Shown here one piece after another: positions 9,523 through 18,026 of a stretch of DNA of 64,000 nt. The translations under genes and the position numbers were made by a program. The first letter of the stretch is position 1; the number at the start of each line of letters is the position of its first letter. Below the pieces are notes generated by a model. That model worked only from the letters and a program-made list of their open reading frames with translations, did not search any database and was not told the DNA's origin. The stretch comes from Planktothrix tepida PCC 9214 (GTDB lineage Bacteria > Cyanobacteriota > Cyanobacteriia > Cyanobacteriales > Microcoleaceae): NCBI RefSeq assembly GCF_900009145.1, contig NZ_LN889782.1:71128-135127 (forward strand), written 5' to 3'.

Positions 9523-9684
9523 TTAGCCGAGTGTTAACCATCCAACATAAATATGTTCTCCGTTGCGAATTCCTTCACAGAGGGAATCCCGGTATTGAAC
9601 TGCTACAACAAATCCTACCCCGGGCTTGGTGGGGGGGTCGTCAGACTCATCCTGATTGGGCTTCGGTTCTAGGTTTTTAAGCAT
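9523..9684 (-). CDS. Small acidic ORF of unknown function upstream of the response regulator
   Basis: A 53-codon ORF beginning MLKNLEPKPNQDESDDPPTK, then a mixed hydrophobic segment (GVGFVVAVQYRDSL) and ending YVGWLTLG. There is no recognised domain. GAGCG about 7 bases upstream is only a weak ribosome site. It ends 81 bases before the regulator start, on the same strand and downstream of the Pho-box-like repeats, so it could be the first gene of that transcript or a leader peptide. The clean reading frame in an otherwise empty 505-base gap is the only positive evidence. It may equally be a chance ORF. Confidence 0.4.
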   Translation of the reverse strand: MLKNLEPKPNQDESDDPPTKPGVGFVVAVQYRDSLCEGIRNGEHIYVGWLTLG

Positions 9685-9754
9685 TGTTCACGCTCAATTT
9701 GCCTGGTTGTTTGGAATCTGAATTAGTGGAGATGGCTTTTATGGTATTAGGAGA

Positions 9755-9795
9755 AGGTTAACACAAGGTAAAGCTAGGGTAATCTTTAGGTTAAA
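9755..9795 (-). promoter_or_regulatory. Pho-box-like array of four direct repeats
   Basis: Four copies of AGGTTAA or a close variant begin at 9755, 9766, 9776 and 9788 (spacing 11, 10 and 12 bp, one helical turn). On the minus strand they read TTAACCT, matching the cyanobacterial Pho box (tandem PyTTAAPyPyT units with about an 11-bp period) bound by SphR/PhoB. The array lies about 310 bp upstream of the response-regulator start and about 150 bp upstream of the divergent creatininase-family gene, so the regulated direction is not certain. Confidence 0.6.
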
Positions 9796-9946
9796 TTATT
9801 CTAATCAAATGAAAATTTGAAAACGATTGGGATTGATATAGATTGATCGCTCAATTCGCAGGATTATCGTCGCTCTGTCTTGGTATCCAAACCGATAGAT
9901 TAAATCGCTACAATAAAAGAGATTGATTTTAACTTAACTTAACATA

Positions 9947-10687
9947 ATGTTACTGCATCTGAGCACTTGGCAAGAAGTCGAAACTTACCTGAGCCATTCT
10001 TCAGGTATTATTATTCCCATTGGTTCTACAGAACAACATGGCCCAACGGGATTGATCGGGACGGATGCGATTTGCGCCGAAGCGATCGCCAAAGGAGTTG
10101 GAGAAGCCACCCAAGCTTTAGTTAGTCCCACTATCAACGTCGGTATGGCTTTACACCACACCGCCTTTCCAGGCACAATCAGCCTTAAACCGACCACCTT
10201 AATTCAGGTAGTCAAAGATTATATCACAAGTTTAACGCGGGTCGGGTTTACTCACTACTTTTTTATTAACGGACATGGAGGCAATATTGCTACACTGAAA
10301 GCCGCTTTTTCGGAAACTTACGCTCATGTTGCAGATATCAATTTACCTAAAGCTTATCAAGTCAAATGTCAAGTGGGAAATTGGTTTATGTGTAGCTCCG
10401 TTTATAAATTAGCTAAAGAGTTATATGGAGATCAAGAAGGTTCCCATGCTACACCGAGCGAAGTGGCGTTAACCCAATATATTTATCCTGATGCGATTAA
10501 GCAAGCCCCCCTAACACCGGAAGTAGCGAAAGGATATCCTATTTATGGTGCACAGGATTTTCGTCAACATTATCCCGATGGTAGGATGGGGTCTAATCCT
10601 GCGTTAGCCACTCCTGAACAGGGTCAACAATTTTATGAATTAGCCGTTAAAGAATTGAGTCAAAGCTATTTAGAGTTTCTACAGTAG
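9947..10687 (+). CDS. Creatininase-family amidohydrolase
   Basis: A 246-residue metal-dependent amidohydrolase of the creatininase superfamily, which includes creatininase, MftE and the FAPy deformylase ArfB. Metal ligands expected in the family are visible: Glu29 and His31 in GSTEQHGP, Asp40 in IGTD, His110 in INGHGGN, and an acidic residue in the DQEGSHAT segment. It starts at the only nearby ATG and covers the usual family length. It stands alone between a divergent regulator and a convergent UPF0182 gene, so context gives no substrate. Cyanobacteria are not known to use creatinine, so a role in nucleotide, cofactor or damaged-base metabolism is more likely, but this is inference. Confidence 0.85.
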   Translation: MLLHLSTWQEVETYLSHSSGIIIPIGSTEQHGPTGLIGTDAICAEAIAKGVGEATQALVSPTINVGMALHHTAFPGTISLKPTTLIQVVKDYITSLTRVGFTHYFFINGHGGNIATLKAAFSETYAHVADINLPKAYQVKCQVGNWFMCSSVYKLAKELYGDQEGSHATPSEVALTQYIYPDAIKQAPLTPEVAKGYPIYGAQDFRQHYPDGRMGSNPALATPEQGQQFYELAVKELSQSYLEFLQ

Positions 10688-10765
10688 AGGGGAATAGGGA
10701 ATCGGAAAATTTCATTAGCTACCCGATGAGTGTTAGCCAATATTGTTCCTGATTCCCTATTTCCT

Positions 10766-13700
10766 TTAACTGGGTTGAGGTTGAGGTAATTTAATATTTT
10801 CAGGTGGAAGAATAGGGGCAGCTTTAAAGACATCTTTTAACGCTTGTTCTAAGGTCGGTCGCATCACAATTCGATTTTCACTCGCTACAATTACTCGAAC
10901 TAACGTGGGTAAACTATTTTCAGTTGCTTCTAAATATAAAGGTTCAACATAAAGCAAAGATTGTTCAATGGGAATGACTAATAAATTCCCTTGAATTACC
11001 CGTGATCCTTGACGATTCCACAGGGAAATTTGTTCGGAAATGTCTGGTTCTTGGTTAATTAAAGCTTCCACCTGTTCCGGGCCAAAAATTAAGCGTTGTT
11101 TGGGGAAACGATATAACAATAAATGTCCATAATTCTCTAAGTCAGAACGTGCCGCTAACCAGGCGACTAAATTATTGCGACTGGCGGGAGTAAAGGGGTG
11201 AAGAAGAATAAATTCTTCGGATTTTTCCGTCGGTAATCGCATGATTAAATAATAAGGTTCAACCGCTTGTTGTTTATCTCCATAAATTTCAACAGGAACC
11301 CGCCAAAGGTCTTCTCGATTATAAAAAACAATGGGATCACTCATGTGATAGGTGAGTAAATGTTGAGATTGAATTTTAAATAAATCAATGGGGTAGCGAA
11401 TATGCTGACGCAGCATGGTTGGCATTTCTTCAATGGGATGAAATAAATCAGGAAAAACTGTTCTGAGTGTTGAGATAATGGGGTCTTGAGTTTGTTCTAA
11501 ATAATAAAACTTGATTTTTCCATTATAGGCATCCACAATAATTTTAACGGAATTACGAATATAATTAAATCCGGCTTCTTCTGGATCAGAATAGGGATAA
11601 AAATTACTGGTTGTATAGGCATCAATCATCCAATATAAATAGTTATGGTCAGTTGATGGAGCTTGAGGATCTGATTCAGAATTCTCAAAATCAGCATCAG
11701 CAACCACTAAATAAGGATTGCTATCATAATGAAGAAAAGGGGCGATCTCTTTAATGCGTTCTAATATATTTCGTCGAAAAAGTAATTTTGTTTCCGAGGT
11801 AAAGTTATCCGTAAATAACATTTGCCAGTTCTTTAAAAAATAGGCAAATAAAAACCGTTTCCATCCGGTTCCAATAACAATTCCTCCCTCTCCATCATAA
11901 ACATTATAAACATTCTCATTTCCCAAGGGAAAATCCAGTTCTTTTACCTGAGTTGAAGTCATGATTTGAGTATTCGTGAGTAACCCATAATACAGTCGAG
12001 GTTTACCAATGGGAATGGTATCCTGAATGCGGGGAGAAACTTGTAAGGTTGTATTTTCATCTAATTGTGGATCAGCACCAATATCTTTAACAAAATATTC
12101 AGGAAGTCCTCCCTCAGCAACGGTATTAACCGGAGATAAAGTAAAGCCGTAACCATGAGTATAAACTAAATGTTCATTGACCCAAGTTTGTGCTTTTTGA
12201 GGAACTAATTCATAATTTAATTCACGGGGAGAAATGAGTACCTGTTGTTTTTGTGAATTCCGGCTTAACTCTCCTGAAGCTTTTTGCTTTAAAATAGAAT
12301 ATCGATCATAATCAGCATTAGAAAATTCATAATAAAGACGAATTTGTTGTAATTGACGATTAGTTTGTAATAAGGGTCGTTTATCCCAAAGACGAATATT
12401 ATCGACGGTCAGCTTATTATTTTGTAGATCGGTGTAAGTTAATTTAGCATTAGGATCGAAAGTTTCAACGTCAATTTTATCTAAATTAAAGCCTTTGCGA
12501 GTAAATTCAATACTTTGTTTAATATAGGGTAATTCTCGCTCTAATTCGTTAGGTTGAACGATCAAACGTTGAACTAAACCGGGTATAATTCCCGTTACAA
12601 TAATCGCCAATCCTAAATACCAAGTAAAAATTGTTCTGATGGAATAGCTATCAGCAAATAATTTGGCTCTGACTAAATTAGGACGTTTTCTAAAACGATA
12701 CAGTTTGGTATATCTTAATAATATTTCGATATACGGGCGAATTCTTTTGACAGAAAATAGGGCTTGCCAAAGCAAGAAAATAGAAATAATTAGAGCAACA
12801 ATAGATAATAATGAATAACCTGGTTTTAAGATATTAATTTCGGTATATCCCGCCCCAAAAATAACGCCTTGGTTAGAGTATAAGAGTTCATAACGAGCTA
12901 ACCAATAGCGCATCGCACAACTGAACATTAAGAGTCCAGCCAAGCCGTGAAGGTGGCGTTGCTGAGGTTGGGAAAAACTAGAAAATCGTCCTTGGCTGAG
13001 ACTATTACCAGATAACAAATAGATTAAACTACAGACAATAAATCCCACTAAAAATAATCCCATTAACCAAAATTCTAAAAGATGGACAATCGGAAGATTA
13101 AAAACGTAAAAGCTCAGATCTCGTCCGAATAAATGTTCTGTTTGATTAAAGGAAGTCGGATTAAAATATTGTAAAACATTTGCCCAATTACTAGAAAATA
13201 CTAAGCTAAAGCCAAAACTAAAAATCAAAACTATCAAACTAAAAATAATTAAAGGTTTCCATAAAATAGCAATAATTAAACTTAATAAAACGGGTATTTT
13301 CCAAATATAGGATTTAAAGTTTTTAATCCACTGTTCAATAATTTGAGGTTCAAATTTAGCCGGAAGGGTAGAAAATAAAGGTTGGCTAGAATCCCAATGC
13401 CAATAATTGATAAAAATCTGGCTATAATGAATAATAATTAAACCTAGAAACAGGGATAAACTGATAATAATAAATAAAAGAGACGGCAAACCCAATGAAA
13501 ACTTGGGTAAAGATTGATTAGAGACATCAAAAATATTAACCGGAGGTTTATTTTGTAAATGATCAGGCGAATATTGATAACGTCGGGCAATCATTATATT
13601 TCCCCCCAACCAAATTGCGGTAATCGATAAACCCAATACAGCTAAAGCAATTTCCGTGATTAATCGTTCTTTGAAAACCGATAAATAACCTACTTCCTCA

Positions 13701-13801
13701 AACCAGAGAAACTCAGCAAAAAATTTAGAACTTAGATCGAGAATAAATCCCAATCCCAATAGCGCCAAACTTATTTTAAAAATTAGATTTTTTTTAACCA
13801 T
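10766..13801 (-). CDS. UPF0182 family integral membrane protein
   Basis: About 1011 residues of the UPF0182 (COG1615) family, widespread in cyanobacteria and actinobacteria with no established function. The N-terminal 420 residues contain about seven hydrophobic spans (first near residues 6-25, last near 395-415). The remaining 590 residues form a large extracytoplasmic domain with conserved segments such as WVNEHLVYTHGYG and NRQGSRVIQGNLL, and a proline-rich end. ATG 13801 is preferred over the in-frame TTG at 13819 because it sits directly before the Lys-rich start of the first span. The convergent end with the creatininase-family gene is 78 bases away. The family is certain and the role unknown. 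Confidence 0.92.
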   Translation of the reverse strand: MVKKNLIFKISLALLGLGFILDLSSKFFAEFLWFEEVGYLSVFKERLITEIALAVLGLSITAIWLGGNIMIARRYQYSPDHLQNKPPVNIFDVSNQSLPKFSLGLPSLLFIIISLSLFLGLIIIHYSQIFINYWHWDSSQPLFSTLPAKFEPQIIEQWIKNFKSYIWKIPVLLSLIIAILWKPLIIFSLIVLIFSFGFSLVFSSNWANVLQYFNPTSFNQTEHLFGRDLSFYVFNLPIVHLLEFWLMGLFLVGFIVCSLIYLLSGNSLSQGRFSSFSQPQQRHLHGLAGLLMFSCAMRYWLARYELLYSNQGVIFGAGYTEINILKPGYSLLSIVALIISIFLLWQALFSVKRIRPYIEILLRYTKLYRFRKRPNLVRAKLFADSYSIRTIFTWYLGLAIIVTGIIPGLVQRLIVQPNELERELPYIKQSIEFTRKGFNLDKIDVETFDPNAKLTYTDLQNNKLTVDNIRLWDKRPLLQTNRQLQQIRLYYEFSNADYDRYSILKQKASGELSRNSQKQQVLISPRELNYELVPQKAQTWVNEHLVYTHGYGFTLSPVNTVAEGGLPEYFVKDIGADPQLDENTTLQVSPRIQDTIPIGKPRLYYGLLTNTQIMTSTQVKELDFPLGNENVYNVYDGEGGIVIGTGWKRFLFAYFLKNWQMLFTDNFTSETKLLFRRNILERIKEIAPFLHYDSNPYLVVADADFENSESDPQAPSTDHNYLYWMIDAYTTSNFYPYSDPEEAGFNYIRNSVKIIVDAYNGKIKFYYLEQTQDPIISTLRTVFPDLFHPIEEMPTMLRQHIRYPIDLFKIQSQHLLTYHMSDPIVFYNREDLWRVPVEIYGDKQQAVEPYYLIMRLPTEKSEEFILLHPFTPASRNNLVAWLAARSDLENYGHLLLYRFPKQRLIFGPEQVEALINQEPDISEQISLWNRQGSRVIQGNLLVIPIEQSLLYVEPLYLEATENSLPTLVRVIVASENRIVMRPTLEQALKDVFKAAPILPPENIKLPQPQPS

Positions 13802-13867
13802 GAAGCTTAATTTTAGCAAGATAAAGGAATTAATATGATTTTAACCTGTGACTTTAACCCCAAGGAT

Positions 13868-14506
13868 TTATAGTTTAGAAACGGATGGACAATTAGCCAA
13901 ATACCATCGCCAAGGGAGTTCCTGTCCTTGGGAGAGTCCAATGCGTGTAGTTTGGATAATAGCATTGGGCTGTTGTTCTAAACGCTGTTGAAAAGCTGAA
14001 GTCGGATGTTCTAACCATAACCCTTGGTCAGGATGTAAAGGTAAGCCATTAAACTGAGTATTAATTTGCAACAGACGACACAATTTTCCAGGGCCAGAAG
14101 CTAAACGAATCTTTTGTTTTGGGGTTAACGGTTGGGTTTGTTCTAGTGCAGCTAGAATAGAAATCGGAAGAGACTCTACCTGCAAAGCTCGAATTAAAAC
14201 AGCGCTGGGAACGCCCTCTAAATCGGTAACAATATTTAAGCAGCAATACATCCCATAAATAAAATAAACATAACTAACCCCTGCTGAGCCAAACATCACG
14301 GCATTCCGAGGAGTTCGACGACGATAGGCGTGACAAGCTGGGTCATTGAGTCCATAGGCTTCTGTTTCCACTATTAAACCCCGAATTTGTTCTCCATTGG
14401 GGAGTTGTCGCACCAGAGTACACCCCAATAGTTGAGGCGCGACCTGAGTTGATGGATACTCCAACTCAGATGGGTCTACAATCAAAGGCGTTCGAGTTGA
14501 GTTCAT
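13868..14506 (-). CDS. mpg: DNA-3-methyladenine glycosylase (AAG/MPG family)
   Basis: A 212-residue base-excision-repair enzyme that removes alkylated purines such as 3-methyladenine, using the AAG/MPG fold. Family hallmarks are present: PQLLGCTLVRQL, the catalytic IVETEAY segment (Glu acting as general base), HAYRRRTPRN, and VYFIYGMYCCLNIV. ATG 14506 (MNSTRTP) is chosen; the upstream TTG at 14515 would overlap the divergent small gene. Its start is only 8 bases from the divergent gene at 14515, so the two promoters must lie within each other's coding DNA or be shared. The protein appears intact at normal family length. Confidence 0.92.
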   Translation of the reverse strand: MNSTRTPLIVDPSELEYPSTQVAPQLLGCTLVRQLPNGEQIRGLIVETEAYGLNDPACHAYRRRTPRNAVMFGSAGVSYVYFIYGMYCCLNIVTDLEGVPSAVLIRALQVESLPISILAALEQTQPLTPKQKIRLASGPGKLCRLLQINTQFNGLPLHPDQGLWLEHPTSAFQQRLEQQPNAIIQTTRIGLSQGQELPWRWYLANCPSVSKL

Positions 14507-14514
14507 AACCCACA

Positions 14515-14637
14515 ATGGATATTAAATTGGTCTTAGCCGTATTAACGGTGTTATTTACCCTTTCCTGCCTGTTCTTCGGAACCAAAAACGGCTTCTATGA
14601 TACCGATAACTATCACGGTAATGGTTCAGCCCATTAA
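14515..14637 (+). CDS. ndhP: 40-residue single-span membrane protein, probable NDH-1 subunit NdhP
   Basis: A tiny intact ORF starting MDIKLVLAVLTVLFTL, with one transmembrane helix at residues 4-22, then a soluble polar tail (GTKNGFYDTDNYHGNGSAH). Size, single N-terminal helix and Tyr/Asp/Asn-rich tail agree with what I recall of NdhP, a 40-odd-residue subunit of the cyanobacterial NAD(P)H dehydrogenase-like complex in thylakoids. The specific name comes from memory of the family and has not been checked; another photosynthetic small subunit is possible. No clear Shine-Dalgarno site is seen. It is divergent from mpg with an 8-base gap. Confidence 0.65.
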   Translation: MDIKLVLAVLTVLFTLSCLFFGTKNGFYDTDNYHGNGSAH

Positions 14638-14669
14638 TTAGAATGTTGGGGGGGTCAAGACTATTTGAC

Positions 14670-14716
14670 TAGGGTTTGACCTCTCCCCCAACCCCTCTCC
14701 TGCAAGGCGAGAGGAT
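14670..14716. repeat. CT-rich dispersed repeat with short hairpin
   Basis: CCTCTCCCCCAACCCCTCTC followed by TGCAAGGCGAGAGG is a common intergenic repeat in cyanobacteria. CCTCTC and GAGAGG pair across a short loop. It may end the upstream small-gene transcript. There is no coding potential. Confidence 0.5.
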
Positions 14717-14749
14717 TAATTTATACCATTAAATCTCTATAGTAACCTG

Positions 14750-14995
14750 TTATCGGTTGATATCATAGGTTTCAATGATATAGGATTCAGGAATAGTTTG
14801 AACGGAAGATTGAGAAGATTTAGAATTGAGAATTAAGACAAAGATGAGGGCGATCGCACTGACAACAATTAAGACATCTACAGCATCGTTTCTTCTACTA
14901 ATATATCTTTCTTTCCCACATCGAAGGCAAACCCAGTGGTTTTCGTCATGGCGATTTTGTATCCAAGGGCAACCAAAGCCATTACATTCTTGCAT
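14750..14995 (-). CDS. Small zinc-ribbon-like, single-span membrane protein
   Basis: An 81-residue hypothetical protein. The N-terminal half has four cysteines in a CxxxxC...CxxC pattern (MQECNGFGCPW, then WVCLRCGKERY), which suggests a small metal-binding ribbon. A strong hydrophobic span follows (VLIVVSAIALIFVLIL), then a polar tail. AGGAG 9 bases before ATG 14995 decides this start over the in-frame codon at 15040. It likely sits in the membrane with the ribbon in the cytoplasm. No function is recognised and the neighbours give no hint. Confidence 0.65.
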   Translation of the reverse strand: MQECNGFGCPWIQNRHDENHWVCLRCGKERYISRRNDAVDVLIVVSAIALIFVLILNSKSSQSSVQTIPESYIIETYDINR

Positions 14996-15083
14996 GGTTT
15001 TATCTCCTATTATTATAACATGAATTCGGTCTAACAACAAGGTTTTGCTGTTCTAAAATCCCCGCTAAAAATCGGTAGCTCTG

Positions 15084-15111
15084 GTAGAGACGTGCCATGG
15101 CGCGTCTCTAC
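15084..15111. repeat. Dispersed 28-bp palindromic repeat (GTAGAGACG family)
   Basis: GTAGAGACGTGCCATGG followed by CGCGTCTCTAC is an almost perfect inverted repeat. Related copies occur at 47561-47588, 48787-48835 and 57560-57587. It has no ORF of its own and looks like a small interspersed element (MITE-like or REP-like). Confidence 0.75.
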
Positions 15112-15233
15112 GTTAATTGTGATTAGGAACGGTTGATCATATAGTGGGCATATTGACGACCCTCGAACATGAATTGATCCGTGATGCAGGTCATCCCAAG
15201 CTTGACAGAGAGGATATGACGACTCGGAATATT

Positions 15234-16376
15234 AGACATCTCCGAAAATCTCCAAATGCCCTCTATCGCTACTTTTGGAATCTCTAGCACTCCTGTGCCG
15301 GCTTCTCCAAAAGTAACGGATTCATAGGCTTTTTCAGTCACATTAATAATAACTAATGAATTTTATCTCTGATATACAATTATTTCTCAAAAGAATTCTG
15401 GGCAATTCTTAGATGGTAATACAATCGCTCCTATTCGCCATCTTATTAATCCACATACTGTCAAGATTACTGCTTCATAATTTTGCCTCTTTAACCGAAA
15501 TCTTTCTGAAGCAACTCGATAAATTTTTATCAGTCTTATTAAATGTTCAACTACAATCCTTTGTTGGGCTTTTAACCGATTTTCTTCTCGCTTTTCCGCC
15601 GACATCTCTTGATTCCTCAGTTTCTTATACGGTGTATTAATTGCTGTTTCTCCTACATAAGCTTTATCCCCTCTGTATTTTTGATTATTCCCCAATTCCT
15701 GGCTTCTTTCTCTCCACAATTTCAGATCACTTGTTGCTCCGGTATAACCCACAGCTACATCCACTATTTCTTTTCCATTTGGCATGACAATGACTTGATT
15801 TTTAAAGGTATGTGTCTTTTTCTTTCCTGAGTAATATTTTTTCTGCTCTTCATTGTCTGTTGGTCTTTCCCTGGGCTGTTCATAGCTATCTACTACTAAC
15901 TCAAATTCCACCAGAATTTTTTCTACCCACTCCCAATCACTCTCGTTTTTTTTTACTTGCTCTAGCAAACTCGCTGGTAGTAATTCTCTCAAGATTTTTA
16001 TCCAGTTATGGAAAATATCATTCGCTGTTGATTCACTGACTTCAAACTGTAACCCTAACATTTGAAATGTCGGCATTTGATGCAGATAAATTAGAGTCAG
16101 TAAGATTTGTTCCTCCACAGATAATTTCTGCCGACGACCCCCACCTGCTTTAATCAACCTGATTTTAGTTTTTTCTTTTTCCTGTCGTTTTTCTTCTTCT
16201 AATAACTCCGCAGCTTGAATGAGTTCTATCATCTGTTCATATTCCATCCCTAATAGCCTTTTTGCTTGCTGGGGATTCTTGTCCAGATAGTCTCTTAATT
16301 TACTCATCTCTAATCCGGGGTAAAATTTAATTTTATCATCTTTTTACCCCTCCTTTTTTCTATTTTGGAGATGTCT
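15234..16376 (-). mobile_element. IS5-family (ISL2-type) insertion sequence, copy 1, 1143 bp
   Basis: The terminal inverted repeats are AGACATCTCC at the left end and GGAGATGTCT at the right. ATT is found on both sides (15231-15233 and 16377-16379), consistent with the 3-bp ANT duplications described for the ISL2 group. The single transposase gene is on the minus strand. The length is exactly that of copy 2 at 53597-54739, and the transposases differ at one residue. The right-hand neighbour is a Uma2 gene lacking its 5' part. Confidence 0.9.
15387..16307 (-). CDS. IS5/ISL2-type DDE transposase (copy 1)
   Basis: A 306-residue transposase with an N-terminal helix-turn-helix segment (LSVEEQILLTLIYLHQMPTF, then FEVSESTANDIFHNW) and a C-terminal DDE endonuclease domain. 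Likely catalytic acids are the Asp of LVVDSYEQ, the Asp of RGDKAYVGE, and a Glu downstream in the VVEHLIRLIK helix region. It would cut and rejoin the element's ends for transposition. It is intact, with no frameshift. It differs from copy 2 by Leu instead of Pro at residue 230. An oppositely oriented second copy lies 38 kb away. Confidence 0.93.
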   Translation of the reverse strand: MSKLRDYLDKNPQQAKRLLGMEYEQMIELIQAAELLEEEKRQEKEKTKIRLIKAGGGRRQKLSVEEQILLTLIYLHQMPTFQMLGLQFEVSESTANDIFHNWIKILRELLPASLLEQVKKNESDWEWVEKILVEFELVVDSYEQPRERPTDNEEQKKYYSGKKKTHTFKNQVIVMPNGKEIVDVAVGYTGATSDLKLWRERSQELGNNQKYRGDKAYVGETAINTPYKKLRNQEMSAEKREENRLKAQQRIVVEHLIRLIKIYRVASERFRLKRQNYEAVILTVCGLIRWRIGAIVLPSKNCPEFF

Positions 16377-16784
16377 ATTAATCAAATCGGTGTATCTGCT
16401 AAACTTGCTTATAGTTTCCCTGAGTTACGCTGTACTTTTGGTGGACGTTCCATTGTTCCTGATATTGTTGTTTTTGAATGGCAAAATATCCCTTTAGATG
16501 AACAAGGAGAAATCGCCAATGATGTTACGATCGCCCCAGATTGGACAATTGAAATTTTATCTCCAGAACAACAGTCAACCCGTGTGATTAATAATATTTT
16601 ATTCTGTTTAAAACATCAAACTCAACTCGGTTGGTTAATAGATCCCCAGGAACGATTAGTATTAGTTTTTAAACCGAAACAAGAACTAGAAATATTTGAA
16701 GGAGAACAAATTTTACCTGTTTTAACTATATTAACAGATTATCAATTATCCGTCAATCAATTATTCAGTTGGTTAACTTTTTAA
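16377..16784 (+). pseudogene. Uma2 family gene lacking its 5' part, abutting the IS
   Basis: The frame encodes the C-terminal 135 or so residues of a Uma2/DUF820 protein (FPELRCTFGGRSIVPDIVVF, PDWTIEILSPEQ, LGWLIDPQERLVLVF). Full-length relatives have roughly 50 more residues before INQIG. Here the homology begins exactly at the IS end, and the nearest ATG (16371) lies inside the IS terminal repeat. The DNA on the far side of the IS does not encode the missing part, so the 5' end was deleted rather than merely displaced. Translation from the IS-borne ATG is possible but would give a protein without the N-terminal half of the fold. Confidence 0.75.
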
Positions 16785-17096
16785 ATCTTTCCTAACAATT
16801 AATTAATAGACAATCCTTAAATATTGGCTACAAATCATGACAGGGCCAAGGCTAATCAATTTCCCCAGGAGCCATTATCACGCTTCCCATCGCCTAAAAC
16901 CCTCTTCCTCTAAGCAACTGAACCATTAGACTAGCTTCTGGACACTTTATATGGCACACTTATTGATTAAGATTAAATCTGGCAGTAAAAATCCAGTGGC
17001 TAGGATATTTCCCGCAGCCCTGCGAAGGATCTGAACATGAAGGATCTGAACATAAGGTGTGTGTAGTGAACGAGGACGAAAAAATTGCTGAGGTCA
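16785..17096. other. 312-base gap with no recognisable gene
   Basis: AT-rich DNA between the broken Uma2 gene and the exporter permease. A stretch near 16895-16945 looks faintly tRNA-like but does not fold. The direct repeat AAGGATCTGAACAT occurs twice in tandem near 17025-17055. The promoter for the exporter genes probably lies here, but I cannot place it. Confidence 0.5.
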
Positions 17097-17942
17097 ATGA
17101 AAGGTGTTGTGCATAGAGCGGGGCGAGTAAGTCGCTGGCGGTTTGCCAATAGCCAATTACCCCTCAAACTCAATTTGCTCAGTACATTAGTCCGAAGGGA
17201 TTTAGAGGCACGATACAAAGGTTCGATTCTCGGCAACCTATGGCCCCTATTAAATCAGTTATCCCAATTGCTGATTTATACCTATGTTTTTTCGATTGTT
17301 CTGAAGGTCAAACTCAATCTTGAAGGATTTCCCGATAATGAATTAGCCTTTGGACTGTGGCTGTTTGCAGGGTTAATTCCTTGGTTTGCCTTTACCAACG
17401 GCCTAACTCAAGCGGCTGCATCAGTGGTGGGACAACCCAATTTAGTCAAAAAGGTGGTTTTTCCCCTGGGACTATTACCCCTTGTCCCGATTTTTTCAGC
17501 CTTTATTGAAAGTTCCTTTGGCTTAATTGCCTTAATTGTGCTAACCGCCTTGTCTGCTCAAATCCTGCATAGTACCATCTGGTTACTGCCGCTGGTGTGG
17601 ATACCCCAAGTTCTATTAACGGCGGGATTAGGCTATCTAACGGCTGGACTCACGGTATTTTTGCGGGATATTCCCCAAAGTTTAAGTGTGATTTTGAATC
17701 TTTGGTTTTATGTCACACCAATTTTATATCCCGTGAGTAAAGTTCCTGAATCTTGGCAAGTTTGGATTATTTGGTGCAATCCCATTACTGGACTTTCAGA
17801 AGCTTATCGAGATTTAATTTTAGTCGGGGAAATGAGACATTGGGGAGAATTAGCCATATCCTCAATGATTGCCTTAGTTATTTTTTATGGAGGCTTATGG
17901 GTTTATAGGCGGTTGCGTCCAGCATTTGCTGACGTTTTATAA
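17097..17942 (+). CDS. ABC-2 type polysaccharide exporter permease (Wzm-like)
   Basis: About 281 residues with six predicted membrane spans and the ABC-2 permease signature near the start (LVRRDLEARYKGSILGNLW, then LLNQLSQLLIYTYVFS). Wzm/RfbA-type permeases pair with a Wzt ATPase to move undecaprenyl-linked polysaccharide or teichoic acid across the inner membrane. The partner ATPase gene follows 84 bases downstream. A GAGG just before ATG 17097 supports this start over the in-frame TTG at 17085. The length and C-terminal RRLRPAFADVL are typical. It opens the glycan island and is probably co-transcribed with the ATPase. Confidence 0.9.
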   Translation: MKGVVHRAGRVSRWRFANSQLPLKLNLLSTLVRRDLEARYKGSILGNLWPLLNQLSQLLIYTYVFSIVLKVKLNLEGFPDNELAFGLWLFAGLIPWFAFTNGLTQAAASVVGQPNLVKKVVFPLGLLPLVPIFSAFIESSFGLIALIVLTALSAQILHSTIWLLPLVWIPQVLLTAGLGYLTAGLTVFLRDIPQSLSVILNLWFYVTPILYPVSKVPESWQVWIIWCNPITGLSEAYRDLILVGEMRHWGELAISSMIALVIFYGGLWVYRRLRPAFADVL

Positions 17943-18026
17943 CGGTGACAGTTCCTCACACACGCACAAGGTATTTCTAAACCGATACACAAACTGATCA
18001 CTGATAAACCGGGAAATCAACAACGA

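Larger units (their letters stand above)
9442..9946. other. 505-base gap between regulator and creatininase-family gene
   Basis: This divergent intergenic region holds the small ORF at 9523-9684 and the Pho-box-like repeats at 9755-9795. The stretch from 9800 to 9946 is AT-rich leader DNA for the plus-strand gene, in which I see no further gene, RNA or clear promoter. Confidence 0.6.

Noticed and set aside
15123-15233. Minus-strand coding-like tail next to IS copy 1
   Set aside because: No family is recognised, and its open frame depends on joining to IS sequence; it could be chance or a remnant, not enough for a call.
16890-16945. tRNA-like stretch on the minus strand (AAGCTAGTCTAATGG with a following TTCAG)
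   Set aside because: It has a D-arm-like feel, but no consistent acceptor, anticodon or T stem can be paired, so it is not called as an RNA gene.
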